In this document: one piece after another, positions 24,605-35,687 of the stretch | Layout of the letters: each line of letters starts with the position of its first letter | Numbering within the stretch: the stretch's first letter is position 1 | Assembly (NCBI RefSeq): GCF_900996235.1 | Contig: NZ_CAAJGM010000221.1 | Location: 1 to 36,503, forward strand | DNA length: 36,503 nt | Direction of reading: 5' to 3' | Source: Paraburkholderia sp. BCC1885 | GTDB taxonomy: Bacteria > Pseudomonadota > Gammaproteobacteria > Burkholderiales > Burkholderiaceae | The notes under the pieces: model-generated | What the model saw: the letters and a program-made list of their open reading frames with translations, nothing else | The model's database searches: none | What the model was told of the DNA's origin: nothing | Made by a program: the position numbers and the translations under genes

Positions 24605-25789
24605 ATGAAAAAGACACTCATGGTCGCGGCCCTCACGGGCGTTTTTGCAACTGCAGCTCATGCACAAAGCAGCGTTACGCTGTACGGCCTGATCGATGCA
24701 GGCATCACCTACACGAACAACCAGCGCGTTTCCGGCACGACCGGCCATTCGAACTGGCAAGCAACGGATGGCGCCATCAACACGAGCCGTTGGGGCCTGC
24801 GCGGCTCTGAAGACCTCGGCGGCGGCCTGAAGGCAATCTTCACGTTGGAAAACGGCTTCAACGTCGACACCGGCGGTCTGCGTCAGAACAGCCGTCTGTT
24901 CGGCCGTCAGGCATTCGTTGGTCTGGCAAGCAGCCAATTCGGCGCCGTGACCCTCGGCCGTCAATATGACAGCGTGGTGGACTATCTGGGACCGTTGGCA
25001 CTGACGGGCAACCAGTATGGCGGCACGTTCACGGCTCACCCGTTCGACAACGACAACCTGGACAACTCGTTCCGCGTTGACAACTCGATCAAGTTCCAAA
25101 GCGCAAACTACAGCGGCTTCAAGTTCGGCGGCCTGTATGGCTTCTCGAACGCAGCTGGCGAGTTCTCGAACAACCGTGCATACAGCCTGGGTGGTTCGTA
25201 CAACTACGGCGGCCTGAATGTTTCGGCTGCGTACCTACAACTGAACAACAACATCGGCGCAATCGGCGCGGCTGCAAACCCGGTCACGGCAGTGAGCAAC
25301 TCCGGCGGTGCAATCGGCAGCGACAACTCGCTGGTCGCAGGCCGTCAACGCACGTTCGGCGCTGGCATCAGCTACGCGTTTGGCCCGGCAACGGCTGCTT
25401 TCGTGTACACGCAGAGCAACCTGAACAACTTCGTCGGCGTGAGCCCGTCGAATTCCGGCCTGAGCAACGGCATCAACTTCGGCGACGTGACGAGCGGCCA
25501 CTTCCAGAACTTCGAAGTGAACGGCCGTTACCAACTGACGCCGGCTCTGAGCCTGGCTGCTGGTTACACGTACACGCAATCGAGCATCGAAGGCGCGAAC
25601 CCGAAGTGGAACCAGGTTAACGCCCAGGCTTCGTACGCTCTGTCGAAGCGCACGGACGTGTACCTGCAAGGCGAATATCAGCACGTGAGCCAGGACGGCA
25701 CGAACCTGAACGCCGACATCAATGGTCTGAACGCTTCGGCGAACAACAACCAGGTGGCTGTGACGGCAGGTCTGCGTACCCGCTTCTAA
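24605..25789 (+). CDS. General outer-membrane porin (Gram-negative porin family)
   Basis: This 394-aa protein starts at ATG 24605 with GGAG 8 bases upstream. The signal peptide is MKKTLMVAALTGVFATAAHA, cleaved before QSSVTLYGLIDAG, the standard Burkholderiales porin N-terminus. A GLRGSEDLGGGLKAIFTLE strand and loop pattern follows, and the chain ends in AGLRTRF with the terminal Phe needed for outer-membrane assembly. It forms a trimeric 16-stranded barrel for passive uptake of small solutes. Codon use is strongly biased, as in highly expressed genes. A strong terminator follows. Confidence 0.95.
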   Translation: MKKTLMVAALTGVFATAAHAQSSVTLYGLIDAGITYTNNQRVSGTTGHSNWQATDGAINTSRWGLRGSEDLGGGLKAIFTLENGFNVDTGGLRQNSRLFGRQAFVGLASSQFGAVTLGRQYDSVVDYLGPLALTGNQYGGTFTAHPFDNDNLDNSFRVDNSIKFQSANYSGFKFGGLYGFSNAAGEFSNNRAYSLGGSYNYGGLNVSAAYLQLNNNIGAIGAAANPVTAVSNSGGAIGSDNSLVAGRQRTFGAGISYAFGPATAAFVYTQSNLNNFVGVSPSNSGLSNGINFGDVTSGHFQNFEVNGRYQLTPALSLAAGYTYTQSSIEGANPKWNQVNAQASYALSKRTDVYLQGEYQHVSQDGTNLNADINGLNASANNNQVAVTAGLRTRF

Positions 25790-25811
25790 GCATCAGGTTG
25801 TAGCAGTATTG

Positions 25812-25839
25812 AAAGGCGCCGCTTGCGGCGCCTTTTTTT
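25812..25839 (+). terminator. Porin terminator
   Basis: AAAGGCGCCG (25812-25821) pairs with CGGCGCCTTT (25826-25835) around CTTG, followed by further Ts. Confidence 0.92.
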
Positions 25840-25972
25840 CGTTCTGGAGAAAGTGCTTAGGGACGAGACATACGCGCTGATATGCCCCGAAATGCGCTGT
25901 AGCGAGGCCTGTAGACGTCCTGGGCGATAGAGCCTCCCCAGAGGAGCGCCCTACGCCCCACGACTACCCCAC

Positions 25973-26542
25973 CTAGCCACCCAGATCCGGCGGCGGATAG
26001 CGGACATCGATCACATCGATCGGCTCCGGCCCCGCAGGCGTATGCAGCGTAACCTGGTCACCGATCTTCGCTTTCACCAGCGCGCGCGCAACCGGCGAGA
26101 TCCAGCTCACCCGCCCATGATCGAGGTCGACCTCATCGACGCCGACGATCGTAATCGTGTGAATCTCACCGTCCTGCGTCCCATAGTCGACGGTCGCGCC
26201 GAAAAACACCTGGTCGACGTTCTCCTGCTTGCTGCTGTCCACCACTTCCGCCAGATCGAGACGCTTGGTCAGAAAACGAATGCGCCGATCGATTTCGCGC
26301 AGACGCCGCTTCCCATAGATGTAGTCACCGTTTTCCGAGCGATCACCGTTCGACGCCGCCCACGACACCAGCTTCACCACCTCCGGACGCGCTTCGTCGA
26401 TCAGATGCAGCAGTTCATCGCGTAGCCGGCGATAACCGGCGGGCGTAATGTAGTTTTTCGCACCGGCGGGAATCGCGGGTTGTGCGGCGTCGAGATCGTC
26501 GTCATTCTCTTCGCTCGACTCTTTAACAAAGGCCTTATTCAT
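25973..26542 (-). CDS. greB: Transcription elongation factor GreB
   Basis: From ATG 26540-26542 the product is 189 aa. An acidic N-terminal extension (ESSEENDDDLDAA) precedes the usual Gre start YITPAGYRRLRDELLHL. The coiled coil contains GDRSENGDYIYGKRRLREID, the GreB form of the acidic tip and turn. The C-terminal FKBP-like domain has GATVDYG and SPVARALVKAKIGDQV. GreB enters the RNA polymerase secondary channel and stimulates transcript cleavage in backtracked complexes. It is encoded convergently to the porin. Confidence 0.93.
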   Translation of the reverse strand: MNKAFVKESSEENDDDLDAAQPAIPAGAKNYITPAGYRRLRDELLHLIDEARPEVVKLVSWAASNGDRSENGDYIYGKRRLREIDRRIRFLTKRLDLAEVVDSSKQENVDQVFFGATVDYGTQDGEIHTITIVGVDEVDLDHGRVSWISPVARALVKAKIGDQVTLHTPAGPEPIDVIDVRYPPPDLGG

Positions 26543-26661
26543 GATCTTCCATAGACTGCAGCAAACCCTGCCCATCAAGGTTACACGATCAGGACAATGA
26601 GACAAATCGCAGTTTGCGTCTTCCCTTTTTCTTGGGCTTTGCTATAATCCCGTTTCTGCGT

Positions 26662-26738
26662 GCGGCTGTAGCTCAGTTGGATAGAGTACTTGGCTACGAA
26701 CCAAGGGGTCGTGGGTTCGAATCCTGCCAGCCGCACCA
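26662..26738 (+). tRNA. tRNA-Arg(ACG), copy 1
   Basis: 77 nt with encoded CCA. Acceptor GCGGCTG pairs with CAGCCGC. Anticodon ACG lies in GGCTACGAACC. A TATAAT -10 box (26643-26648) lies just upstream. The sequence is identical to copy 2. Confidence 0.97.
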
Positions 26739-26748
26739 CTTATTTCGA

Positions 26749-26778
26749 GGGCCTCCCTCCGGGGAGGCCCTTCTGTTT
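26749..26778 (+). terminator. Hairpin between the two tRNA-Arg genes
   Basis: GGGCCTCCC (26749-26757) pairs with GGGAGGCCC (26762-26770), followed by TTCTGTTT. The T-run is imperfect, so partial read-through into copy 2 is possible. Confidence 0.75.
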
Positions 26779-26822
26779 CACCGGGGTATGTTTGATCTAC
26801 CCGCGTTGTACCCGTTTAGCGT

Positions 26823-26899
26823 GCGGCTGTAGCTCAGTTGGATAGAGTACTTGGCTACGAACCAAGGGGTCGTGGGTTCGAATCCTGCCAGCCGCACCA
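26823..26899 (+). tRNA. tRNA-Arg(ACG), copy 2
   Basis: An exact 77-nt duplicate of copy 1, also encoding CCA and anticodon ACG. No strong separate promoter is seen; it may be expressed by read-through from copy 1. Confidence 0.97.
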
Positions 26900-26907
26900 C
26901 CTGTAAG

Positions 26908-26939
26908 GGGCCTTCCATCTGGAAGGCCCTTTGTTTTTT
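26908..26939 (+). terminator. Terminator after tRNA-Arg copy 2
   Basis: GGGCCTTCC (26908-26916) pairs with GGAAGGCCC (26921-26929), followed by TTTGTTTTTT. Confidence 0.92.
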
Positions 26940-27019
26940 GGTTCGACGATTCCGAACATTATGCGGCGAGCGCCGCTAACCCGTCCGAGCGCAATGGCAG
27001 ACTCCGCACGCCGGAAGTA

Positions 27020-27508
27020 TCACCGGGGCGCCGACTGAATATCACCGATCTGCCCGTCCGGCGTGGGTATGTCTTCTACAGGGAGATCGCGCGTCTCTTC
27101 CCCAATTAGCTCCGCTTTTAAGCCACTGAGCGCCTGAGACTGCTGCAGTACGTCATCCACCGTATCGCCGAAGCGGCTCGCCACGAACGCACGCAACAGC
27201 GCGACCCGCAGCGTGTCGCCGCGCCCCTCCGTGGTCTTGTGGCTCCCTTCGAAGTCGGCGACACAAACCGCCGACTGACGGTTCACATGCTCCCGCACTT
27301 CCAGCCGCTGGGCGCGTTCCAGCACGACAGCGGCTGCCTCCCACGAAGTAGACGGCGTAAAGCGCCCATCCCACGGATGTCCGCGATCCTCGCCCCGGAT
27401 CGAGACGGTCTCGCCGCTGTCAGTAAAGTGAATTTCGCGCACGAAGTCGTGCAGGCTGCGCGCGACCCAATAGTCGAGCGCCATGCCGGTCAAGTCCGCT
27501 ACGTTCAT
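27020..27508 (-). CDS. DUF2591 (phage NinX-like) family protein
   Basis: ATG 27506-27508 has GGGGGAA upstream; the product is 162 aa. The start MNVADLTGMALDYWVARSLH, the FTPSTSWEAAAVVLER segment and LLRAFVASRFGDTVDDV match the DUF2591 pattern of small phage-derived proteins common in Burkholderia chromosomes. The biochemical role is unknown. It lies just downstream of spoT on the same strand with a gap of ~120 bases. Confidence 0.7.
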   Translation of the reverse strand: MNVADLTGMALDYWVARSLHDFVREIHFTDSGETVSIRGEDRGHPWDGRFTPSTSWEAAAVVLERAQRLEVREHVNRQSAVCVADFEGSHKTTEGRGDTLRVALLRAFVASRFGDTVDDVLQQSQALSGLKAELIGEETRDLPVEDIPTPDGQIGDIQSAPR

Positions 27509-27628
27509 CGCATTCCCCCTGAAGGAAAGGGTGAGACTCGAATCCGGCGTAAGTGTTCAGTGTGGCGTGTGCTGTGCTGACATGGGCAAGCCAAGGCGAC
27601 CCAGCGGCCCTGGCCTTAGCCCAGCCCG

Positions 27629-30001
<2,373 letters not shown>

Positions 30002-30082
30002 GTTCGCCTCCGTATCAGGTTGGACGCCGGTCTGCACGCGTGTGTTCAATTACATGGCAATCAGATGCGGATGAAGCGTGCC

Positions 30083-30286
30083 TTAGACCGGCACCTTCTT
30101 CAGCATTTCGACGCCGACCTGGCCAGCCGCGATTTCGCGCAGCGCGACGACGGTAGGCTTGTCGCGGCTTTCGATCTTCGGCGTGTGGCCTTGTGCGAGC
30201 TGGCGTGCGCGATACGTTGCGGCAAGCGCCAGTTCGAAGCGATTCGGGATCATTTTCAGACAGTCTTCGACGGTAATGCGGGCCAT
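30083..30286 (-). CDS. rpoZ: RNA polymerase omega subunit
   Basis: This 67-aa protein starts MARITVEDCLKMIPNRFELA and contains ATYRARQL and KPTVVALREIAAG, the conserved omega core. It stabilises the beta' subunit and, in E. coli, forms part of a ppGpp site, consistent with its position next to spoT. The length is typical of betaproteobacterial omega. Confidence 0.97.
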   Translation of the reverse strand: MARITVEDCLKMIPNRFELALAATYRARQLAQGHTPKIESRDKPTVVALREIAAGQVGVEMLKKVPV

Positions 30287-30346
30287 GTTGGATTCCTTCT
30301 CAGTATGTTGCTTATTCTACCTTATGTGCTCGGTACCCCGCCGCGA

Positions 30347-31027
30347 TCACGTATGCGGGAGGTGGATGCCAAGCTGCACAAAAAGGTCCGTGTGGCGTGC
30401 GTATTGCGAGGCGAAGCGCAGGCGCGTCGAAGCAACCAGACACTGCAGTTCGGCCAGCGCACGGTCGAAGTTCTCGTTGATCACCACGAACTCCGCTTCA
30501 GCCGAATGCGCGATCTCGCTACCGGCCGCCAGCAGGCGCCGCGTGATCACGTTCGGCTCATCCTGACCGCGCTTCTTCAGACGCTCTTCGAGCGCTTCGA
30601 GCGAAGGCGGCAGAATGAAAATTTCGACGGCATTGCGAAACTGTTTCTTGACCTGTTGCGCGCCCTGCCAGTCGATTTCCAGCAGCACGTCATGGCCGCT
30701 TTTCATCTGCTCTTCGATCCACAGACGCGAAGTGGCGTAGTAGTTGCCGTGCACTTCCGCGCTTTCGAGGAACTCGCCTTCCGCGTGGCGCTTCAGAAAA
30801 TCGTCGACCGTCGTGAAGTGGTAATGCTCGCCGTCTTTCTCCTTGGGACGCGGCGGGCGCGTCGTGTAGGAGATCGACAGGCGGATCGCCGCGTCGCGCG
30901 CGAGCAGCGCGTTGACGAGCGTCGACTTGCCCGCGCCCGACGGCGCGACCACCATGAACAGGTTGCCGGGATAAGCGCCGGCATAAGGATTGTGGCGTGC
31001 GCTGGTTTCGCTTGTGTGGTCGGTCAT
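30347..31027 (-). CDS. gmk: Guanylate kinase
   Basis: This 226-aa protein has a P-loop APSGAGKST (28-36) near the N-terminus after a ~20-residue extension (MTDHTSETSARHNPYAGAYP). The GMP-binding segments SISYTTRPPRPKEKDGEHYH and FLESAEVHGNYYATS follow, with the lid region around IFILPPSLEALEERL. It phosphorylates GMP to GDP with ATP, feeding both GTP and the (p)ppGpp precursor pool. It lies 60 bases upstream of rpoZ, and the cluster gmk-rpoZ-spoT is the standard order. Confidence 0.97.
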   Translation of the reverse strand: MTDHTSETSARHNPYAGAYPGNLFMVVAPSGAGKSTLVNALLARDAAIRLSISYTTRPPRPKEKDGEHYHFTTVDDFLKRHAEGEFLESAEVHGNYYATSRLWIEEQMKSGHDVLLEIDWQGAQQVKKQFRNAVEIFILPPSLEALEERLKKRGQDEPNVITRRLLAAGSEIAHSAEAEFVVINENFDRALAELQCLVASTRLRFASQYARHTDLFVQLGIHLPHT

Positions 31028-31057
31028 TGCAATCGTTATCCGAGAGTGGCTCGAAAT

Positions 31058-31984
31058 TTACTCCAGATTCTGTACCTGCTCGCGCATCTGTTCGATGAGC
31101 AGCTTCAGGGTCATCGAGGCATCCGCCAGTTCCTTCGCGGCGGCCTTCGAGCCGAGCGTGTTGGCTTCGCGGTTGAGCTCCTGCATCATGAAGTCGAGCC
31201 GCTTGCCTACCTTGCCGCCCTTCTCGATCACATGACGCGTTTCGTTCAGATGAGCCGTGAGGCGCGACAGCTCCTCGGTGATGTCGATGCGGATGCCGTA
31301 CATCGTCACTTCCTGGCGGATCCGCTCGGCGATTTCCTCACGCGAGATGCTGGTCGTCACCGTATCGGGCGCGGCGATGCCCAGCGCTTCCTGCAGCCGC
31401 TCGACGATCTTCTGCTGATGCTTCGTGATCAACTCCGGCACAAGCGGCGTGATCTTCGCGACGATCGCTTCCATCTCCGTGACGTTGGCGAGCAGCATCG
31501 TCGCCAGTTGGGCGCCTTCGCGGGCGCGCACGTCGATCAGATCGACGATCGCCTGTTTGCCGCACGCCAGCACCGCGTCGCGCAGCGTTTCGGCGGCCAC
31601 GCCGCTTTCGGTCAGCACACCCGGCCAGCGCAGGATTTCGCCGGTCCGCAGACGGCCGGCCTCCGGAAACGCGTTGACCACCGCGCGCTCCAGCAGCGCG
31701 AGCTGAGTCAGCGCCTCATGATTGATCGCGCCGGCGTTGGCCGACTGTTCGCTGCGTTGCAGATTGATACGAATATCCACCTTGCCGCGCAAGAGCTTGT
31801 TCATCAGCATTTCGCGCAGAGTCGGCTCGCAGACCCGCACGTCTTCGGGCATGCGAAAGTTCAGATCGAGGAAGCGCGAATTCACCGTGCGCAGTTCAAC
31901 CGAGACGCTCACGCCGCCGTTGCCTGAGGCCGCTGCGAGTTCGCGCGTGGCGCTCGCATAGCCAGTCATGCTGTAGATCATCAT
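31058..31984 (-). CDS. yicC: YicC-family endoribonuclease
   Basis: This 308-aa protein starts at one of two tandem ATGs (31982-31984 or 31979-31981). It opens with MIYSMTGYASATRE, the family signature; VELRTVNSRFLDLNFRMPE and the C-terminal DFMMQELNREANTLGSKAA are also typical. YicC proteins are RNases with a role in small-RNA turnover in E. coli. It is upstream of gmk with a 30-base gap, in the same direction, so the two are probably co-transcribed. Confidence 0.95.
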   Translation of the reverse strand: MMIYSMTGYASATRELAAASGNGGVSVSVELRTVNSRFLDLNFRMPEDVRVCEPTLREMLMNKLLRGKVDIRINLQRSEQSANAGAINHEALTQLALLERAVVNAFPEAGRLRTGEILRWPGVLTESGVAAETLRDAVLACGKQAIVDLIDVRAREGAQLATMLLANVTEMEAIVAKITPLVPELITKHQQKIVERLQEALGIAAPDTVTTSISREEIAERIRQEVTMYGIRIDITEELSRLTAHLNETRHVIEKGGKVGKRLDFMMQELNREANTLGSKAAAKELADASMTLKLLIEQMREQVQNLE

Positions 31985-32212
31985 TTGTCTCGCGATGGAG
32001 GCCGTGCCGTGGATGGGCTAGCCAGGGAGTCGAAGCGCCCGGCGTGTACGAGACGCGGGGCGGGGAAGCCGCATTATCCCATTTTTGGCGGCAAGGCCAT
32101 CTCATAGAGACTTCCGGCGCGCGCGGGGAGCCGGGCCAACCGATCGGCGGTAAAATCGCGGTTTCCCTCCGCCCTCTCTCCATCCCGATCCCTAATGGAT
32201 GAACGACACCCG

Positions 32213-32962
32213 ATGAACGACACCACCGCCTTTGCCAAAGACCGCCCCAGCGGCCGCCGCGCCGACCAACTGCGCGATGTGCGCATCACGCGTCACTATA
32301 CGAAGCATGCGGAGGGCTCGGTGCTGGTCGAATTCGGCGACACCAAGGTGATCTGCACGGCGAGCGTCAGCGAAAGCGTGCCGGGCTTCCTGCGCGACCG
32401 CGGCCAGGGCTGGCTCACCGCCGAATACGGCATGCTGCCGCGCGCCACCAACACCCGTAACGACCGCGAAGCCGCGCGCGGCAAGCAGACCGGCCGCACC
32501 CAGGAAATCCAGCGGCTGATCGGCCGGGCGCTGCGCTCGGTGTTCGATCTCGAGAAGCTCGGCCAACGGACCATGAATCTCGATTGCGACGTGATCCAGG
32601 CCGACGGCGGCACGCGCACGGCCAGCATCACCGGCGCATTTGTCGCTGCGCACGACGCGGTGACGAAGCTGCTCGCCAGCGGCAAGATCGAACAATCGCC
32701 GATTACGGACTTCGTCGCGGCGATTTCGGTGGGCGTCTACAACGGCCTGCCGGTGCTGGATCTCGACTACGACGAAGATTCGCAGTGCGACACAGACATG
32801 AACGTGGTGATGACGGGCGCGGGCGGCTTCGTCGAAGTTCAGGGCACCGCAGAAGGCACGCCGTTCTCGCGCGATGAAATGAATGCACTGCTCGACCTCG
32901 CCAGCGACGGCATCCGCACGCTGGTTGCGAAACAGAAAGCAGCGCTTGGAGTGGCAGGGTGA
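32213..32962 (+). CDS. rph: RNase PH
   Basis: From ATG 32213 the product is 249 aa; an in-frame ATG at 32195 would add six residues. Neither start has a clear Shine-Dalgarno. The core includes GSVLVEFGDTKVICTASV, GWLTAEYGMLPRATNTR, GRTQEIQRLIGRALR and MNLDCDVIQADGGTRTASI. It is a phosphorolytic 3'-5' exoribonuclease that trims tRNA precursors. It is divergent from yicC and overlaps rdgB by four bases (GTGA). Confidence 0.96.
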   Translation: MNDTTAFAKDRPSGRRADQLRDVRITRHYTKHAEGSVLVEFGDTKVICTASVSESVPGFLRDRGQGWLTAEYGMLPRATNTRNDREAARGKQTGRTQEIQRLIGRALRSVFDLEKLGQRTMNLDCDVIQADGGTRTASITGAFVAAHDAVTKLLASGKIEQSPITDFVAAISVGVYNGLPVLDLDYDEDSQCDTDMNVVMTGAGGFVEVQGTAEGTPFSRDEMNALLDLASDGIRTLVAKQKAALGVAG

Positions 32963-33621
32963 GTGATCGTCAACATGCCGGCGGCGCGGCGGCGCAAGGA
33001 CACGAGCCGCGGCCTGCGCCACTCGGCAAAGTGGTGCTGGCTTCGAATAACCCAGGCAAACTGCGCGAGTTCGCGGCGTTGCTCGGCGCGGCCGGCGTCG
33101 AACTGATTCCGCAAGGCACGCTCAATGTGCCGGAAGCGGAAGAGCCCTATCCGACCTTCGTCGAGAACGCGCTGACGAAGGCGCGTCATGCGGCCAAGCT
33201 CACGGGGCTGCCCGCACTCGCCGACGATTCCGGTCTGTGCGTGCGTGCGCTGCGAGGCGCCCCGGGCGTGTATTCGGCGCGCTATGCGCAACTGGCCGGC
33301 GGCCCGAAAAGCGATGCGGCCAATAACGCGCGTCTCGTCGAACAACTGCAGGGCGCAGCCGATCGCCGCGCCTACTATTTCTGCGCCCTGGTTCTCGTGC
33401 GCCACGCCGACGACCCCGAGCCGTTGATCGCCGAAGGCCGCTGGCCAGGGCAGATCATCGATACCCCGCGCGGCGCGCACGGCTTCGGTTACGACCCGCA
33501 CTTCTTTCTGCCCGATCTGAATGCGACCGCGGCCGAGCTCGATCCGGCCGTGAAAAACACCAGCAGCCATCGTGCGATCGCGCTGCGGCAACTGCTCGCG
33601 CGCCTGACGGAGGAAGCGTGA
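32959..33621 (+). CDS. rdgB: Non-canonical purine NTP pyrophosphatase (RdgB/HAM1)
   Basis: The GTG start overlaps the rph stop; the product is 220 aa with a ~25-residue variable N-terminal extension before VVLASNNPGKLREFAALL. Further family motifs are PTFVENALTKARHAAKLTGL, ADDSGLCVRALRGAPGVYSA and GFGYDPHFFLPDL. It hydrolyses dITP, ITP and XTP to the monophosphate, keeping them out of DNA. The overlap with both neighbours shows an operon rph-rdgB-hemW. Confidence 0.96.
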   Translation: MSDRQHAGGAAAQGHEPRPAPLGKVVLASNNPGKLREFAALLGAAGVELIPQGTLNVPEAEEPYPTFVENALTKARHAAKLTGLPALADDSGLCVRALRGAPGVYSARYAQLAGGPKSDAANNARLVEQLQGAADRRAYYFCALVLVRHADDPEPLIAEGRWPGQIIDTPRGAHGFGYDPHFFLPDLNATAAELDPAVKNTSSHRAIALRQLLARLTEEA

Positions 33622-34847
33622 TTCCCATTCAGCCCGCCGGCCAGCGCGGCGCCGGCGTGATCAAAGCGTTCACTGCGCCGGGCCGCATCCACCTCACGTC
33701 CTTGCCGCCGCTCGCGCTATACGTGCATTTTCCGTGGTGCGTGCGCAAGTGTCCTTATTGCGATTTCAATTCGCACGAGTGGAAGGGCGACGCGTTTCCC
33801 GAAACCGAATATCTCGACGCGCTGCGCACGGATCTCGAACTGGCATTGCCGCTCGTGTGGGGGCGTCAGGTGCATACGGTGTTCATCGGCGGCGGCACGC
33901 CCAGTTTGCTGTCGGCGGCGGGACTCGACCGGCTGCTCTCGGACGTGCGCGCCCTGCTGCCGCTCGACGCCGACGCCGAGATCACGCTCGAAGCCAACCC
34001 CGGCACGTTCGAAGCGGACAAGTTCGCGCAGTTTCGTGCGAGCGGCGTGAACCGCCTGTCGGTGGGAATCCAGAGTTTCAACGAGGCGCATCTGAAGGCG
34101 CTGGGACGAATCCACGATTCGAAGCAGGCGCATCACGCGGTGGAAGTTGCGGCCAACACCTTCGACAACTTCAATCTCGACCTGATGTTCGCGCTGCCGC
34201 AGCAGACGCTCGCGGAGTGTCAGACGGATATCGAAACGGCGCTGTCGTTCACGCCGCCGCATCTCTCGCTGTATCACCTGACGCTCGAACCGAACACGCT
34301 GTTTGCGAAATTTCCGCCCGCATTGCCGGACGACGATTCGTCCGCCGATATGCAGGACTGGATCCACGAACGCACCGCGGCGGCGGGCTACGGGCGCTAT
34401 GAGGTGTCGGCGTATGCGCAGCCGCATCGGCAGAGCCAGCACAATCTGAACTACTGGCGCTTTGGCGACTATCTGGGGATTGGCGCGGGCGCGCATACCA
34501 AGCTGTCGTTTCCCAACCGCATCCTGCGGCAGATGCGTTACAAGCATCCGACCACCTTCATCGAGCAGGCCAAGGCGGGCATGCCGGTGCATGAAGAGAA
34601 TGAGGTCGGGACGCGCGATCTGCCGTTCGAATTCATGTTGAACGCGCTGCGGCTAGTGGAGGGATTTCCGGTGCACCGGTTCATCGAGCGAACGGGTATG
34701 TCGATGACATCCATCGAGCCGGCGTTGCAGGAAGCGGAACGGCGCGGACTGATCGTGCGCGATCATGAAAAGATTGCGCCGACGCCGCTTGGACAGGCTT
34801 TTCTGAACGATCTACAGGGCCTGTTTTTGAAGGATCCGGAGCCGTAA
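33618..34847 (+). CDS. hemW: Radical SAM heme chaperone HemW
   Basis: The GTG start overlaps the rdgB stop (GTGA); the product is 409 aa. The iron-sulfur motif is CVRKCPYC (Cys41, 45, 48), preceded by LALYVHFPW, and HTVFIGGGTPSLLS and EANPGTFEADKF follow. The C-terminal HemN_C-like domain is present (EFMLNALRLVEGF). The extra N-terminal Cys of true HemN is lacking, which favours HemW, a heme-transfer protein, over coproporphyrinogen dehydrogenase. Confidence 0.93.
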   Translation: MIPIQPAGQRGAGVIKAFTAPGRIHLTSLPPLALYVHFPWCVRKCPYCDFNSHEWKGDAFPETEYLDALRTDLELALPLVWGRQVHTVFIGGGTPSLLSAAGLDRLLSDVRALLPLDADAEITLEANPGTFEADKFAQFRASGVNRLSVGIQSFNEAHLKALGRIHDSKQAHHAVEVAANTFDNFNLDLMFALPQQTLAECQTDIETALSFTPPHLSLYHLTLEPNTLFAKFPPALPDDDSSADMQDWIHERTAAAGYGRYEVSAYAQPHRQSQHNLNYWRFGDYLGIGAGAHTKLSFPNRILRQMRYKHPTTFIEQAKAGMPVHEENEVGTRDLPFEFMLNALRLVEGFPVHRFIERTGMSMTSIEPALQEAERRGLIVRDHEKIAPTPLGQAFLNDLQGLFLKDPEP

Positions 34848-34910
34848 ACGCGTGATGATTGCGCCTGGGGTTGCCGTAGCGGGCAGATTTCAGGTTACAA
34901 TTTCGGGCTT

Positions 34911-35000
34911 GGAGGTGTGGCCGAGCGGTTTAAGGCACCGGTCTTGAAAACCGGCGAAGGAGTGATCCTTCCGTGAGTTCGAATCTCACCGCCTCCGCCA
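34911..35000 (+). tRNA. tRNA-Ser(UGA)
   Basis: 90 nt with a long variable arm and encoded CCA. Acceptor GGAGGTG pairs with CGCCTCC. Anticodon TGA lies in the loop CTTGAAA. The T arm GTGAGTTCGAATCTCAC is normal. Confidence 0.97.
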
Positions 35001-35006
35001 CGATTC

Positions 35007-35043
35007 AAAAAGCCCCGGAGAAGAAATTCTGCGGGGCTTTTTT
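35007..35043 (+). terminator. tRNA-Ser terminator
   Basis: AAAAAGCCCCG (35007-35017) pairs with CGGGGCTTTTTT (35032-35043). Confidence 0.92.
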
Positions 35044-35148
35044 GATTCACGCATGCCGAAAGAGCAATCCTCCGCCCCCTCAAGTTCCCCCTCCTCCCCG
35101 CCGATATCACAGTTACGAGTCCCTCCAAAACTCGTCCGGGAGTCCCCC

Positions 35149-35598
35149 ATGAAACTTCGCCCCCTCGTTACCCTGCTCGTGTCGGTCGGCATCGGCGCCT
35201 CGCCCGCTCTCGTCAACGCGCTGGCGTCTACCGATCCGGATGTCGCCTCGCTGTTCGGCACCACGAAGCTAACCACCGTCCAGCAGACGAACGGCAGCGC
35301 GACCCTACCGTCATCGCTGGCCTCCGTCGGCACGGATGTATTGCGCGGGGCGACCGGCAGCGCCGGCATCAATGTCGCCGCCGGCGCGCTGAATGCGCAG
35401 TCCAACCAGATCGCCCTCGTCGGTTCGCCCGCCGCCGACGTCAACACGCTGCAGGACGCCCACGCCGCGGCATCGCTCACCGGCAGCACGAGCGCCACAC
35501 TCGGCGCCGGAGCGTTGTCCCATGTCAGCGGCAATGTCGGCGCAAATATCGTCTCGGGTGCGGGCAACGTGCAATCGAACGCGCTCGTGATTCACTAG
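35149..35598 (+). CDS. Exported repeat protein, possibly surface or fibre-associated
   Basis: From ATG 35149, with GGGAG 6 bases upstream, the product is 149 aa; a longer frame from 35053 would place 32 residues before the signal peptide. The signal peptide is MKLRPLVTLLVSVGIGASPA followed by LVNALA. Two imperfect repeats, AGINVAAGALNAQSNQIAL and VGANIVSGAGNVQSNALVI, share G-x-N-(I/V)-x-x-G-x-x-N-x-Q-S-N. Such Gly/Asn/Gln beta repeats resemble those of functional amyloid and adhesin subunits, but the family is not certain. It is a single gene after tRNA-Ser. Confidence 0.7.
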   Translation: MKLRPLVTLLVSVGIGASPALVNALASTDPDVASLFGTTKLTTVQQTNGSATLPSSLASVGTDVLRGATGSAGINVAAGALNAQSNQIALVGSPAADVNTLQDAHAAASLTGSTSATLGAGALSHVSGNVGANIVSGAGNVQSNALVIH

Positions 35599-35687
35599 CT
35601 TCGGTCTGCATCGTTCGACACGGATCGAAACATTCCGTCGGGGCGAGTTCTAGACTCGAAGTCCTACCACGACGACGGAAACTGATC

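Noticed and set aside
32192..33591. Long minus-strand frames opposite rph and rdgB
   Set aside because: Shadows of high-GC coding sequence, without ribosome-binding sites or known domains.
33717..34592. 291-codon minus-strand frame opposite hemW
   Set aside because: Arg-rich shadow of hemW.
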